NCBI GenBank assembly: GCA_946554325.1
Contig: CAMNSB010000005.1
Coordinates: forward strand, 1 to 39,216
Reading direction: 5' to 3'
Length of the DNA: 39,216 bases
Origin: an uncultured Mycoplasmatota bacterium
Lineage (GTDB): Bacteria; Bacillota_I; Bacilli_A; RF39; UBA660
Position numbers and translations under genes: made by a program. Each line of letters starts with the position of its first letter. Within the stretch, counting starts at the first letter, position 1. The notes below the pieces were generated by a model. It saw only the letters and a list, made by a program, of their open reading frames with translations. It had not been told where the DNA came from and ran no database searches. Shown in pieces: positions 25,793 to 34,700 of the stretch.

Positions 25793-27229
25793 ATGACGAA
25801 TTATATAAAAACAATTGGTATTGAGGTTCACGTCGAATTAAAGACCAAAACAAAGATTTTTTCCCCTGCAAAAAATGGGTATGGCAGTGGCGCCAACACC
25901 CTAACCAATGTAGTTGACCTAGGATATCCTGGAACACTCCCTACCTTAAATGAAGAAGTAGTAAACCAAGCGATAAAAGCAGCAATCGTTCTGAATTGTA
26001 AAATTAGAAAAGAGATGCATTTTGATCGCAAAAACTATTTTTATCCAGATAACCCTAAAAATTATCAAATCACGCAAAGTAGAACACCCATTGGTTATGA
26101 TGGTTATGTCGAAATAGAAGTAGAGGGAGAAAAGAAAAAAATTGAAATTGAAGAGATGCATATCGAAGAAGACACTTGTAAAAGTGCTCACCGAAAAGAT
26201 GTGACTTTACTTGATTTTAATCGTGCAGGAGTGCCGTTAATAGAAATTGTCACAAAGCCTTGTATATCTTCAGGAGAAGAAGCCAAACTCTACATTGAAA
26301 AACTAAGAGAAATACTTTTTTATGCAGATATTTCAGACTGTAAAATAGAAGAGGGAAGTATGAGGTGTGATGCCAATATCTCTCTTCGAAAAAATGAGTC
26401 TGATCCACTAGGAACCAAAGTAGAAATCAAGAATATTGGTTCTATCAGTAACGTAAAATTAAGTCTAGAAAAAGAGTCGATTCGTCAAGAGAAACTACTA
26501 GAAAATAATGAGACTTTCCCAGCTCAAACAAGACGTTTTGATGATAAATTAAATGATACTGTTCTAATGCGTATCAAAGAAACAGGAAACGATTATCGCT
26601 ACTTCCCAGAACCAGATATTCCATATCTATATATAACAGATGAAATGATTGAAAACGTAAAAAATACCATACCACTAACAGCAGATGAGAGAAGAAAAGA
26701 ATATATGACTCGTGGAATTAGTAAAATAAATAGTGATAAAATCTTACTAAATCGCTCTTTGAGCGACTATCTAAACCAGTTTTTAAAAACAGATATAGAC
26801 TTTGTTATAGTATCAAACCTTTTATTAGGGGATATCTCCTTCTATTTAAATAAACATTTTTTAAAACTAGAAGAAACTAAGCTAACAAAAGAGAAAATGA
26901 TTAAACTAGTAGAAAAATTAAGCGACAAAACACTGACAAACAAAAATGTAAAAGATATGATAGAATACTTGCTAGAAACAGATAAAACGGTAGAAGACAT
27001 CATAAAAGAGAAAAATATTGTAAATATTACAGATGATTCCTATCTAGAAAATATCATTTCAGAAGTATTAGAAAATAATAAAGAAAGTATCAATGATTAT
27101 CTATCAGGACATGATAGAGCATTGAAATACTTAATGGGACAAGTAATGAAATTATCAAAAGGAAGTGCGAACCCAACACTTGCTAGTCAAATGTTGAAAG
27201 AAAAGTTAGAAAACTTGACAATTGATTAA
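25793..27229 (+). CDS. gatB: Asp-tRNA(Asn)/Glu-tRNA(Gln) amidotransferase subunit B
   Basis: Kinase/tRNA-binding subunit that activates the misacylated Glu or Asp with ATP. 478 residues. The N-terminal catalytic cradle starts IKTIGIEVHVELKTKTKIFSPA and contains HFDRKNYFYPDNPKNYQITQ, IEEDTCKSAH, DFNRAGVPLIEIVTKP and RCDANISLR. The helical and YqeY-like tail ends KGSANPTLASQMLKEKL. The RBS AAAGGAGAAG overlaps the end of gatA, one base separates stop from ATG. The last codons overlap the next promoter. Confidence 0.98.
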   Translation: MTNYIKTIGIEVHVELKTKTKIFSPAKNGYGSGANTLTNVVDLGYPGTLPTLNEEVVNQAIKAAIVLNCKIRKEMHFDRKNYFYPDNPKNYQITQSRTPIGYDGYVEIEVEGEKKKIEIEEMHIEEDTCKSAHRKDVTLLDFNRAGVPLIEIVTKPCISSGEEAKLYIEKLREILFYADISDCKIEEGSMRCDANISLRKNESDPLGTKVEIKNIGSISNVKLSLEKESIRQEKLLENNETFPAQTRRFDDKLNDTVLMRIKETGNDYRYFPEPDIPYLYITDEMIENVKNTIPLTADERRKEYMTRGISKINSDKILLNRSLSDYLNQFLKTDIDFVIVSNLLLGDISFYLNKHFLKLEETKLTKEKMIKLVEKLSDKTLTNKNVKDMIEYLLETDKTVEDIIKEKNIVNITDDSYLENIISEVLENNKESINDYLSGHDRALKYLMGQVMKLSKGSANPTLASQMLKEKLENLTID

Positions 27230-27250
27230 CGAAGTAACATAGTGTATAAT
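27222..27250 (+). promoter_or_regulatory. Promoter at the end of gatB for the sensor-YihY-galE unit
   Basis: TTGATT (27222-27227), a 17-base spacer, and TATAAT (27245-27250). The -35 overlaps the last codons of gatB. No terminator is seen after gatB, so the downstream genes may be read from both promoters. Confidence 0.6.
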
Positions 27251-27273
27251 ATAGATACTGGGGATGTGATAAA

Positions 27274-27735
27274 ATGGATTTTATAAAGAAAAATAAGTTT
27301 ACAATAATAGCAATCGGATGTTTTTTAATACTTGTTTTGTTATTAGTGCAGGTAAAAAATGCTTTCTTTCCAGATATGAGAACAGCCATTTATGGGAATA
27401 GATTAGATGGAATAAAAGATATAAAAATTACCAAAGGAGAACTATCGACTTTAAAGGATACCTTAGAAAAAAATGAAACAGTAAGTAAAGTGTCTACAAT
27501 CGTTAGTGGTAAAATCGTAAATATCATGATAACTGTAGGAGACGAGCTAGGACTAGATCAAGCCAAAGAATTAGCAAACACTTCTTATCAAGAGTTTACA
27601 AAAGAACAACAACAAAATTACGATTTTCAAGTATTTATTCAAAAAAACAACGATGCAAAAGATTTCCCAATTATTGGCTACAAGCATCATAAAAAAGAAG
27701 GATTTTCTTGGACAAAAGATAGAACGGTGGAATAA
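27274..27735 (+). CDS. Small membrane-anchored extracellular protein, unknown function
   Basis: 153 residues with one N-terminal membrane helix (~8-28, FTIIAIGCFLILVLLLVQV) and a predicted external domain with alternating strand and helix (IKDIKITKGELSTLKDTLEKNETVSKVSTIVSGKIVNIMITVGDELGLDQAKELA). The VSGKIVNIMITV strand and following helix suggest a small alpha/beta fold of the Asp23 or BON type, but I cannot assign it. It lies 2 bases before the dual-receptor gene, so the two products probably act together at the membrane. The start has GGGGATGTGAT upstream. Confidence 0.7.
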   Translation: MDFIKKNKFTIIAIGCFLILVLLLVQVKNAFFPDMRTAIYGNRLDGIKDIKITKGELSTLKDTLEKNETVSKVSTIVSGKIVNIMITVGDELGLDQAKELANTSYQEFTKEQQQNYDFQVFIQKNNDAKDFPIIGYKHHKKEGFSWTKDRTVE

Positions 27736-27737
27736 CT

Positions 27738-29774
27738 ATGAAAAAGAAACTAATTATCATCATACCAATTTTAATTGCAATCATTGCTTTCGTCTTTGTT
27801 TATCGCTATTATAATAAAGAAGATAAAACAACAACTCTAACGGTAACAGAAAAAAAATGGGTACAAGACAATGCTAAAACAGCAGTAGATTTTGAAATTA
27901 TCAATGATTATCCATTATATGGAATGAATGGAAATGGTGTTTTCTTTGATTTTATAAAAGACTTTGAAAAGAATATCAAGCTAGAATTCAATAAAATTCC
28001 CTATCTAAAAGATAGTACTGCCACAACCTCAAGCTATCGTATTCGCCTGCTAGATGCTGATGAAAATATAGGAGCAAATGACTTGCTTATCTTTAAAGAT
28101 AGTTACATTGCAATAGGAAAAGAATATCAGAGACTAAATCATATCAAAGATATGAAAAATATAACCTTCGGAGTATTTAAAGAAGATTCATCAGAAATTA
28201 GTTATTATCTAAAGTCAGGAACTAATCTGTCATATAAAACCTATAATAAAATTGATGAGCTATATAATGCATTAGAAAAAGACGAAGTAGATATGATTAT
28301 TACCCCAAATATCATGTATTTGGATAAAACCATTAATAATAAATATTCAATTAACTACTACTTTCCAGAAATGACAAAACGAGTTGTTCTAACACTAAGT
28401 AATAAAAATGATAAACTAAATAAAATTGTCAAAAAATATTTTAAAAAATGGAAACAAACCAAATATATAGAAGAATATAATGATGCTTATCTAGATTATT
28501 ACCTAGAAAAAAATAAACTAGATGCCAAAACAAAAGCAGATCTCATTTCTAAAAATTATGTATATGGCTATATAGAAAACTATCCGTATGAAGCAAAAGT
28601 AAATAAGAAAGTAACAGGAATAGCTGGAGAATACATGGATAGAATAGCAAGACTTACAGATATCGAATTTAAGTACAAAAAATATAGTAGCAAAAAAGAA
28701 TTAGAACAAGCAGTAAAAAAAGGTGAAGTAGACGTTTATTTTGATTATTATAATCTAACAGACAAAAAGTATCTAGCAACACTTTCTACATTTATTGAAG
28801 ACTATGTCATACTAGGAAGAACAAAAGATAATCATATTATAAACTCTTTTGAAAGCCTAAAAGGAGAAAAAATAGTGATGTTAAAAGACGACTCACTATA
28901 TAACTATTTTGAAAATAACTCACGTTCAGATATTACCACTTATAAAAATGTAAGGGATATGGTAAAAAATGCAGATAATAAACTAATTGTATTAGATAGA
29001 GAAATTTATAATTATTATCGTGAAAAGAAATTTTCTAAATATACAATTTTGTATACAGATACGATGATGAATGATTATAAATTCATGGTAAAAAAGGATA
29101 ATAAAGCATTCTATAATTTATTTAACTATATCATTAATACCAATTCTTATTATAACTATCGAAATGCAGGATTAGAAAGTTTAAATGCTTCGATTCTAGA
29201 AGGCTCAACCCTAGAACAAGTATATATGATTATTCTAATGATTATCTTTATTCCAATGATTCTATTAGGATTAATCTATGCTATCATCAAAAAGAAAAAA
29301 CAAGTGAAAAAAGTAAAAATAGTAGATCGTCATAAATATACAGATATGCTAACATCTCTAAAGAATAGAAACTATCTAAATATCAAAACACCAGAATGGG
29401 AATCATCTAAAGTATATCCACAAGCAATTGTGATGGTAGATCTGAATAATGTAAAATATGTAAATGATAATTATGGTCATGAAGAAGGAGACCAATTAAT
29501 CATCAAGGCAGCATCCATTCTTGTAAACACACAACTAGAAAATAGTGAAATAATAAGAACAGATGGAAATGAATTCTTAATCTACCTAGTAGGCTATAGT
29601 GATAGACAAGTGGCAACCTATACAAAAAAACTATCAAAAGAATTCAAAAATCTGCCACATGAATTTGGAGCAGGAGTAGGTTATAGTATTATTGAAGATG
29701 AAATTAAGACACTAGACGATGCCATTAATGAAGCAACACTAGAAATGATTACCAATAAAGAAGATTATAAATAA
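27738..29774 (+). CDS. Membrane receptor with two solute-binding domains and a degenerate GGDEF domain
   Basis: 678 residues. An N-terminal membrane segment (~4-22) leads to two tandem type-3-like solute-binding domains outside the cell (~45-245 with IIPN-type DEVDMIITPNIMY, and ~275-470 with YVYGYIENYPYEAKVNKKVTGIAGEYMDRIA and KKGEVDVYFDYYNLT). A second membrane segment (~493-514) is followed by a cytoplasmic GGDEF-type domain (~530-678: YTDMLTSLKNRNYLN, AIVMVDLNNVKYVNDNYGHEEGDQLI). The signature loop is R607-T-D-G-N-E-F613 in place of GGDEF, so the first Gly is Asp and the metal-binding Asp/Glu is Asn. Diguanylate cyclase activity is therefore doubtful; a nucleotide-sensing or signalling role is possible. 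No PilZ or EAL domain is in the window. Confidence 0.88.
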   Translation: MKKKLIIIIPILIAIIAFVFVYRYYNKEDKTTTLTVTEKKWVQDNAKTAVDFEIINDYPLYGMNGNGVFFDFIKDFEKNIKLEFNKIPYLKDSTATTSSYRIRLLDADENIGANDLLIFKDSYIAIGKEYQRLNHIKDMKNITFGVFKEDSSEISYYLKSGTNLSYKTYNKIDELYNALEKDEVDMIITPNIMYLDKTINNKYSINYYFPEMTKRVVLTLSNKNDKLNKIVKKYFKKWKQTKYIEEYNDAYLDYYLEKNKLDAKTKADLISKNYVYGYIENYPYEAKVNKKVTGIAGEYMDRIARLTDIEFKYKKYSSKKELEQAVKKGEVDVYFDYYNLTDKKYLATLSTFIEDYVILGRTKDNHIINSFESLKGEKIVMLKDDSLYNYFENNSRSDITTYKNVRDMVKNADNKLIVLDREIYNYYREKKFSKYTILYTDTMMNDYKFMVKKDNKAFYNLFNYIINTNSYYNYRNAGLESLNASILEGSTLEQVYMIILMIIFIPMILLGLIYAIIKKKKQVKKVKIVDRHKYTDMLTSLKNRNYLNIKTPEWESSKVYPQAIVMVDLNNVKYVNDNYGHEEGDQLIIKAASILVNTQLENSEIIRTDGNEFLIYLVGYSDRQVATYTKKLSKEFKNLPHEFGAGVGYSIIEDEIKTLDDAINEATLEMITNKEDYK

Positions 29775-29787
29775 AGGAATGAGAAAA

Positions 29788-30615
29788 ATGGAGCGAGTAA
29801 GGGCTTTTTTGAAAAAAGTATTTCATATTATAAAAAGACCTGAGATGAGGATACTACCTGGTCAACTCGCTTTTTTCTTTGTCTTATCTTTAATACCCTT
29901 AATAGCATTAGTAGGAACCATCGCTGCATCATTTAATATATCAGTCTCATCACTAGAAGAGGCAATTAAATTTGCACTACCAAGGGATGTGTCACAAACA
30001 CTATTAACTTATGTGTCTGGAAAAGGACTAAACTTTAACATTATAGTCTTCTTTTTATCAGCATTCATCTTAGCATCTAACGGATGCCATTCTATGATTA
30101 TCACATCCAATGAAATATATAAAATAGAATGTGAGAAAGTACTAAAAAGAAGATTAAAAGCAATTTTTATGACCTTTATCTTAGTATTATTAGTAGTATT
30201 CCTATTAATAGTACCAGTCTATGGAAATACGATCCTACAAGTAATTCTATCGCATACAAACGAAAGTGAAGAAGTAAACCTAATAACAAGTATTTACCAA
30301 ATACTAAAATACCCAATATCCATATTTTTAATCTATGTCAATATAAAACTATTATATACCATTGCTCCAGATGAAGAAGTAAAAGGAAAGTCAACAACTC
30401 ATGGAGCAATATTTACAACCATCACTTGGGTAATTGCCACAGAAATATACTCATTCTACGTAGAAACATTTGCAAATTATGATATTTTTTATGGTAGTAT
30501 TTCTAGCTTAATTATCCTCTTAATGTGGGTTTATATTCTATCCTATATTTTTGTAATAGGAATGGCAATAAATGCTGGAGAAAAAAATGAAAAAGAAAAG
30601 GAGCAAGAAAAATGA
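29788..30615 (+). CDS. YihY/virulence factor BrkB family membrane protein
   Basis: 275 residues from ATG 29788. The track start 29779 directly abuts AAAGGA, whereas 29788 is well spaced. Six hydrophobic segments are visible, with the family signature near the N-terminus (RILPGQLAFFFVLSLIPLIALVGTIAA), ASNGCHSMIITSNEIYKIE in the middle and YGSISSLIILLMWVYILSYIFVIGMAINAG at the end. The role of the family is not established (it was once mis-annotated as RNase BN). It overlaps galE by 4 bases (ATGA). Confidence 0.93.
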   Translation: MERVRAFLKKVFHIIKRPEMRILPGQLAFFFVLSLIPLIALVGTIAASFNISVSSLEEAIKFALPRDVSQTLLTYVSGKGLNFNIIVFFLSAFILASNGCHSMIITSNEIYKIECEKVLKRRLKAIFMTFILVLLVVFLLIVPVYGNTILQVILSHTNESEEVNLITSIYQILKYPISIFLIYVNIKLLYTIAPDEEVKGKSTTHGAIFTTITWVIATEIYSFYVETFANYDIFYGSISSLIILLMWVYILSYIFVIGMAINAGEKNEKEKEQEK

Positions 30616-31616
30616 AAGAAAAAATATTAATAACAGGAGGATGTGGATTTATTGGTAGTCATACTGCCTGTGTATTATTAGAATCAGGCTATGAAGTAGT
30701 AATCATAGATAATTTATCCAATTCCAAAGTAGAAGTCATTGATAAAATAAAAAAAATTAGTAGTAAAGAAGTAACTTTCTATGAAGGAGATGTATGTGAT
30801 AAAAAACTACTAAAAAAGATATTTAAACAAGAAAAAATAGATGTAGTTATTCATTTTGCAGCCTTTAAGGCAGTAGGCGAAAGTGTAAAACTACCATTAA
30901 AATATTATAGAAATAACTTAGATACGACACTAAGTCTACTAGAAGTAATGAATGAATTTAACTGCAAAAGACTAGTATTTTCATCCAGTGCAACTGTCTA
31001 TGGAAGTCCTAAATCTTTACCGATTAAAGAAGACTTTCCACTATCAACAACAAACCCTTATGGCACAACCAAATTAATGATAGAACAAATCTTAAAAGAC
31101 CTAGCAAAATCAGATCCTACCTGGTCAATTGCTATCCTTCGCTACTTTAACCCAATAGGAGCACACGAATCAGGACTAATTGGAGAAAACCCAAATGATA
31201 TTCCTAACAATTTAATGCCCTATATTGTAAAAGTAGCAAATAAAGAACTAGAAATCCTTAGTATCTTCGGTTCAGACTATGATACCAAAGATGGAACAGG
31301 AGTAAGAGACTATATCCATGTCATGGATCTTGCAAAAGGTCATGAAAAAGCGATTGAAAAAGTATTAGCTGAAACCAAAATAGATTGTTATAACTTAGGA
31401 ACAGGGGAGGGCTATAGTGTCTTAGAATTAGTAGAAACTTTCAAAAGAGTAAACAACGTTGACGTACCTTATAAAATAGTAGAAAGAAGACCAGGGGATA
31501 TTGCTGCATGTTATGCAGACCCAACTTATGCCTATAAAGAACTAGGTTTTAAGGCAGAAAGAGGAATCGAAGAAATGTGCAAAGACGCTTATCACTTTGT
31601 AGAAAAAAATAAGTAA
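30612..31616 (+). CDS. galE: UDP-glucose 4-epimerase GalE
   Basis: Interconverts UDP-Glc and UDP-Gal (in some forms also the N-acetyl sugars) using bound NAD+. 334 residues, extended SDR family. The Rossmann motif is GGCGFIGSHT (~8-17). VIHFAAFKAVGESV, the catalytic SSSATVYG and NPYGTTK (Tyr-x3-Lys) follow. The C-terminal part has RDYIHVMDLAKGH and RRPGDIAACYADP. It probably supplies UDP-galactose-type donors to the capsule transferases 10-20 kb away, although it sits in a different operon. Confidence 0.96.
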   Translation: MKEKILITGGCGFIGSHTACVLLESGYEVVIIDNLSNSKVEVIDKIKKISSKEVTFYEGDVCDKKLLKKIFKQEKIDVVIHFAAFKAVGESVKLPLKYYRNNLDTTLSLLEVMNEFNCKRLVFSSSATVYGSPKSLPIKEDFPLSTTNPYGTTKLMIEQILKDLAKSDPTWSIAILRYFNPIGAHESGLIGENPNDIPNNLMPYIVKVANKELEILSIFGSDYDTKDGTGVRDYIHVMDLAKGHEKAIEKVLAETKIDCYNLGTGEGYSVLELVETFKRVNNVDVPYKIVERRPGDIAACYADPTYAYKELGFKAERGIEEMCKDAYHFVEKNK

Positions 31617-31630
31617 CAAAAGGAGAAAAA

Positions 31631-32427
31631 ATGGATCAAGACACAATAGAATATTTAAAAAGAGCAATAAAAAGGACATATTGGAAGAAATAGCTACTTA
31701 TGGAGTAAAAAGTTATATCCAATATAACGATACTCAAGACAAATATACTTATGTAAAAAATAATAATGTAATTTATGGGATTAATGGATTAGAGAAAAGA
31801 GCATATTGCAATTATTTATACGGTGTATGCTTTGAAAGTACAAGTGTTCCTGCATATGAATACTTTCCACTTAATATGTATGAAGAAGAATATCCTACAT
31901 TAAAAGAAAAAGATTTAAAATCTGCTATGCTATTTAAAATAGGAACAGAAGAAGAAGGGATTCATCACTCCTTACAAATATATAAAGGAAAAGATACAAC
32001 AAGAGTAATGTATCATTCTAAAAGATATCATGATGATGTGAAAGATTATTATGAAGAAGTAATTGCTGATGAAAAATATAGTTTACCAAATCTATCTGAC
32101 AATACTATATCAAGTGAAGAAATCCAAAATATTTTACTTTCTCTACAAGAAAGATTAGAAGGAAATATAGTTTTAGATATTATTTCGACTGAATTAAATA
32201 CTTTTGATACAAAAATCAATATTAGAAAAGGACTCGTTCAAGAAGAACTAGCCCCATTATCTCCCAAACTCTTTATGGATAAATCATTGGATGAAATAAG
32301 CACTTTAGTTAGTGCGAATAAAGAGGATTATTTTAACGTAATGAAAAATCAATTTGAACTAGCAACAAATATCGATAAAAGTTCAGAAATACCAGAAAAT
32401 CGAAAGATTAAAAGCATATACTCATAA
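31631..32427 (+). pseudogene. Frameshifted unknown gene after galE
   Basis: ATG 31631 behind AAAAGGAG opens a frame that stops after 20 codons (MDQDTIEYLKRAIKRTYWKK). The rest of the protein is the track ORF 31681-32427 in another frame. One extra A in the A5 run 31669-31673 would restore MDQDTIEYLKRAIKKDILEEIATYGVKSYIQYND..., 265 residues. The product is charged, has no signal or membrane segment, and contains QEELAPLSPKLFMDKSLDEISTLVSANKEDYF. I do not recognise it. The same lesion type (loss of one A) is seen in the Rpn and Fic genes, so real decay, phase variation or sequencing error all remain open. Confidence 0.7.
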
Positions 32428-32518
32428 TAATTTTAACTAGTAGATATGAAAGAAAATGATTGCCTTCTAGAAAAATATTTTTTAATTAAAAAAGAAAAAA
32501 CACCCTAGTGATATAAGG

Positions 32519-32547
32519 AAAAAAGTGGCATAATAAGCCATTTTTTT
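32519..32547. terminator. Rho-independent, probably bidirectional, terminator
   Basis: AAAAAAGTGGC (32519-32529), loop ATAATAA, then GCCATTTTTTT (32537-32547): an 11-bp stem with one G-U pair and T-tracts usable on either strand. It isolates the galE transcript from the TasA-like operon. Confidence 0.8.
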
Positions 32548-32570
32548 GTATTTTTAACCATACATTTTTG

Positions 32571-32598
32571 TTGACAATTGTCGAGCGTATGCTATAAT
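32571..32598 (+). promoter_or_regulatory. Strong extended -10 promoter with palindrome over the -35, TasA-like operon
   Basis: TTGACA (32571-32576), a 16-base spacer ending TGC, and TATAAT (32593-32598). The perfect 10-base palindrome GACAATTGTC (32573-32582) covers most of the -35 box and is placed as a repressor operator would be. The predicted leader is ~68 bases long to ATG 32673. The nearest shared sequence in the window, TTGACAATTGA at 27215-27225, lacks the second half of the palindrome. Confidence 0.8.
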
Positions 32599-32672
32599 GT
32601 AATTGTATTGTAAAGGATATCGGAGTGTATGCATTTATAGCAGTACAGGTAAAATGAAAAGGGGCACTTAGG

Positions 32673-33404
32673 ATGGAAAAAAGAGTGAAGTTAAGTACGC
32701 AAAAAGTAAGACGTGAGAGGAAAGCTAGAAGAATTATTATCGTAACTTTACTTTTGATTCTTTTACTATTAATACTCCTATATTTTGCCATAGGTATTAT
32801 TTATAATAATGGAAATTTCAGCATAACGTTAGACAAAAACCTTTATTTCGATAAGGGACTGATTATCTATGATGATCCTGAATACAAAGTATATCGTTCT
32901 GAATTGCTTGCCCCATCCCCAAATATGTTTGACAATATCTCGTATAAATGGCTTCCCGAAGATATGGATCAACAAAATGGAGGATCACACAATGGAAAGA
33001 ACTACTTAGCATATACTTTTTTCGTGGAAAACACAGGTGATAGTGTGTCGGATTATTGGAATGAAGTCATTATCGACGATGTGATCAGAAACGTTGATAG
33101 TGCAATCAGAATTAGAGTCTATAGAAACGGACAACCCACAACCTATGCAACTCTAGCAGCAAATGGAGAAGCTGAGCCGAATACTACACCTTTTGTATCA
33201 GAAAGTGTAGTAGCAAGAAGTTATATCGATAACTTTAAACCAGGTGATATTGATCGATACACCATAGCACTATGGATAGAAGGCTCAGACCCCGAATGTA
33301 CAGATAATATTTTAGGTGGTGAGTTCAAAGTAAGAATGGATTTTAATTCTGGACACACAAAATTGAAAGAAAAAAGAGGTAAGGAAAATGAAAAAAAGAA
33401 ATAG
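32673..33404 (+). CDS. TasA/camelysin-like exported protein, first gene of the coat-protein operon
   Basis: 243 residues; ATG 32673 follows AAGGGG. A very basic N-terminus (RRERKARR) precedes one long hydrophobic helix (~22-45) without the ATYAWF box, so it may stay membrane-anchored. The external domain has FFVENTGDSVSDYWNEVIIDDVIRNVDSAIRIRVYRNG and a late LWIEGSDPECTDNILGGEFKVRMDF, the WIEG.D motif shared by the three following proteins and typical of TasA/camelysin-type beta-sandwiches. It overlaps the next gene by 17 bases. By position and anchoring it could be the base or assembly partner of the fibre, comparable in role to TapA; this is inference. Confidence 0.75.
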   Translation: MEKRVKLSTQKVRRERKARRIIIVTLLLILLLLILLYFAIGIIYNNGNFSITLDKNLYFDKGLIIYDDPEYKVYRSELLAPSPNMFDNISYKWLPEDMDQQNGGSHNGKNYLAYTFFVENTGDSVSDYWNEVIIDDVIRNVDSAIRIRVYRNGQPTTYATLAANGEAEPNTTPFVSESVVARSYIDNFKPGDIDRYTIALWIEGSDPECTDNILGGEFKVRMDFNSGHTKLKEKRGKENEKKK

Positions 33405-34641
33405 TAAACACGAAAAACGTATCAAAAAACTGATTATAAGTTCTGCGCTATGTGCAATTATCTTTGCCGTTGCAACTTATGCATGGTTTATTGGTATGAA
33501 AACCGTTAACTTATCAAGTTTTGACGTAAGTGTTTCTGCTATTGATTCACTATACTTATCACTAGATGGTGAAACATGGAAAGATACCGTAGATATCTCA
33601 GAAACAACTTATAGCCCTGAAAAATATGTAGGTAATACAAATAGTTGGGGTGGAGATGGATTAATACCAATGTCAAGTGTTGGTAAAATCGATAACACAA
33701 AGTCAAGAATGATCCTATATGAAAAAGGAAGCCTAACAGCTAGTCCAGGTGGATATAGAATAATGGCTAGCCGTGCTAAAAACGAGGGAGATACTGAAGC
33801 AAATGGTTATGTAGCCTTTGACTTATTTATCAAAAATATGTCTGGTAAAGAATACTATGCAGATTATAATAAGTTAAATGAAGAAGCAATTTATTTAACA
33901 CCACAATCTACAGTAAAAGTATCAGATACTGGAGCGGGTGCTGAAAAAACTGGTATTGAAAACTCAGTAAGAGTTGGATTTGCACAAATTGGTCGTGTAA
34001 AAGCAGATGCAGAAGCAGATGTAATTAGAAATATTGCCTGTGATTCTACAGGAGCAGTAACTGCAATCTGTGATAAACGTGATGCACAAATTTGGGAGCC
34101 TAATGATACAAAACATGTAGAAAATGCTATAAACTGGTATAATACTTCATGCAAGAAAAGAACAGGAGAAGACATTACAGACGCTGCTTCATATTCTGGT
34201 GCATGTAAAACAATTGCAAATGGAACAGCATATAAAACATATGCAATTGGTGGAGTAATTAATCATACAGATAAAGTAGATGTATATGATGGAGAAGACT
34301 TCAATGGATATACAGCATCTGTTGCAGAAACACCAGGTGCTGGAAAACTATATGCTTATGATTATTTCACTGATACAGAGAAGAATATTGCAGGGGCAGC
34401 TCGTCCAGAGTTTATCTCACTTGCACCAAATAGTGTTACAAAAGTACGTGTATATATTTGGATAGAAGGACAAGATATCGATAACTACGACTTTGCTTCC
34501 CTTGGAAAGAAAATATCTGTTGAATTTGGATTCACAAAAGAAAAATTATATGGTGATGATATTGGATATGAAGGTGATCCAGAATTACCTGAAGAAGTAG
34601 CAAAACATCCAAATAAACCTGCAACGCCAGAAACACCATAA
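33388..34641 (+). CDS. SipW-type exported TasA-like protein, paralog A
   Basis: 417 residues; the start has GAGGTAAGG upstream inside the previous gene. The basic N-terminus is followed by a hydrophobic core and the SipW-type box A29-T-Y-A-W-F34, after which the mature part begins (GMKTVNLSSFDVSVSA). Internal motifs are GYVAFDLFIKNMSG, LNEEAIYLTPQS, IENSVRVGFAQIGRV and QIWEPNDTKHVENAINWYNTSC. The late motif is VRVYIWIEGQDIDNYDFASLGKKISVEFGF, and the protein ends with an acidic/Pro tail (PNKPATPETP). There is no LPXTG. It is closely related to the next gene. Likely a secreted fibre or coat subunit that needs a SipW-like signal peptidase, which is not encoded in this window. Confidence 0.85.
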   Translation: MKKRNSKHEKRIKKLIISSALCAIIFAVATYAWFIGMKTVNLSSFDVSVSAIDSLYLSLDGETWKDTVDISETTYSPEKYVGNTNSWGGDGLIPMSSVGKIDNTKSRMILYEKGSLTASPGGYRIMASRAKNEGDTEANGYVAFDLFIKNMSGKEYYADYNKLNEEAIYLTPQSTVKVSDTGAGAEKTGIENSVRVGFAQIGRVKADAEADVIRNIACDSTGAVTAICDKRDAQIWEPNDTKHVENAINWYNTSCKKRTGEDITDAASYSGACKTIANGTAYKTYAIGGVINHTDKVDVYDGEDFNGYTASVAETPGAGKLYAYDYFTDTEKNIAGAARPEFISLAPNSVTKVRVYIWIEGQDIDNYDFASLGKKISVEFGFTKEKLYGDDIGYEGDPELPEEVAKHPNKPATPETP

Positions 34642-34649
34642 AAGAAGTA

Positions 34650-34673
34650 ATGAAGGGGACTTTTCTCCTTCAT
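34650..34673 (+). promoter_or_regulatory. GC-rich intercistronic hairpin without T-tract
   Basis: TGAAGGGGA (34651-34659) pairs with TCTCCTTCA (34664-34672), extended by one A-T pair, with a 4-base loop. It lies between the two paralogous TasA-like genes and is followed by CACAATG rather than Ts. An mRNA-stabilising or processing element, or partial attenuator, setting the ratio of the two subunits is more likely than a full terminator. Confidence 0.6.
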
Positions 34674-34700
34674 CACAATGAATAGAAAAAGGAGAATATT

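Noticed and set aside
32654-32671. Five-codon upstream ORF (ATGAAAAGGGGCACTTAG) just before the first TasA-like gene
   Set aside because: Its ATG is explained by the A/G-rich ribosome-binding region of the real gene; nothing indicates a leader peptide.
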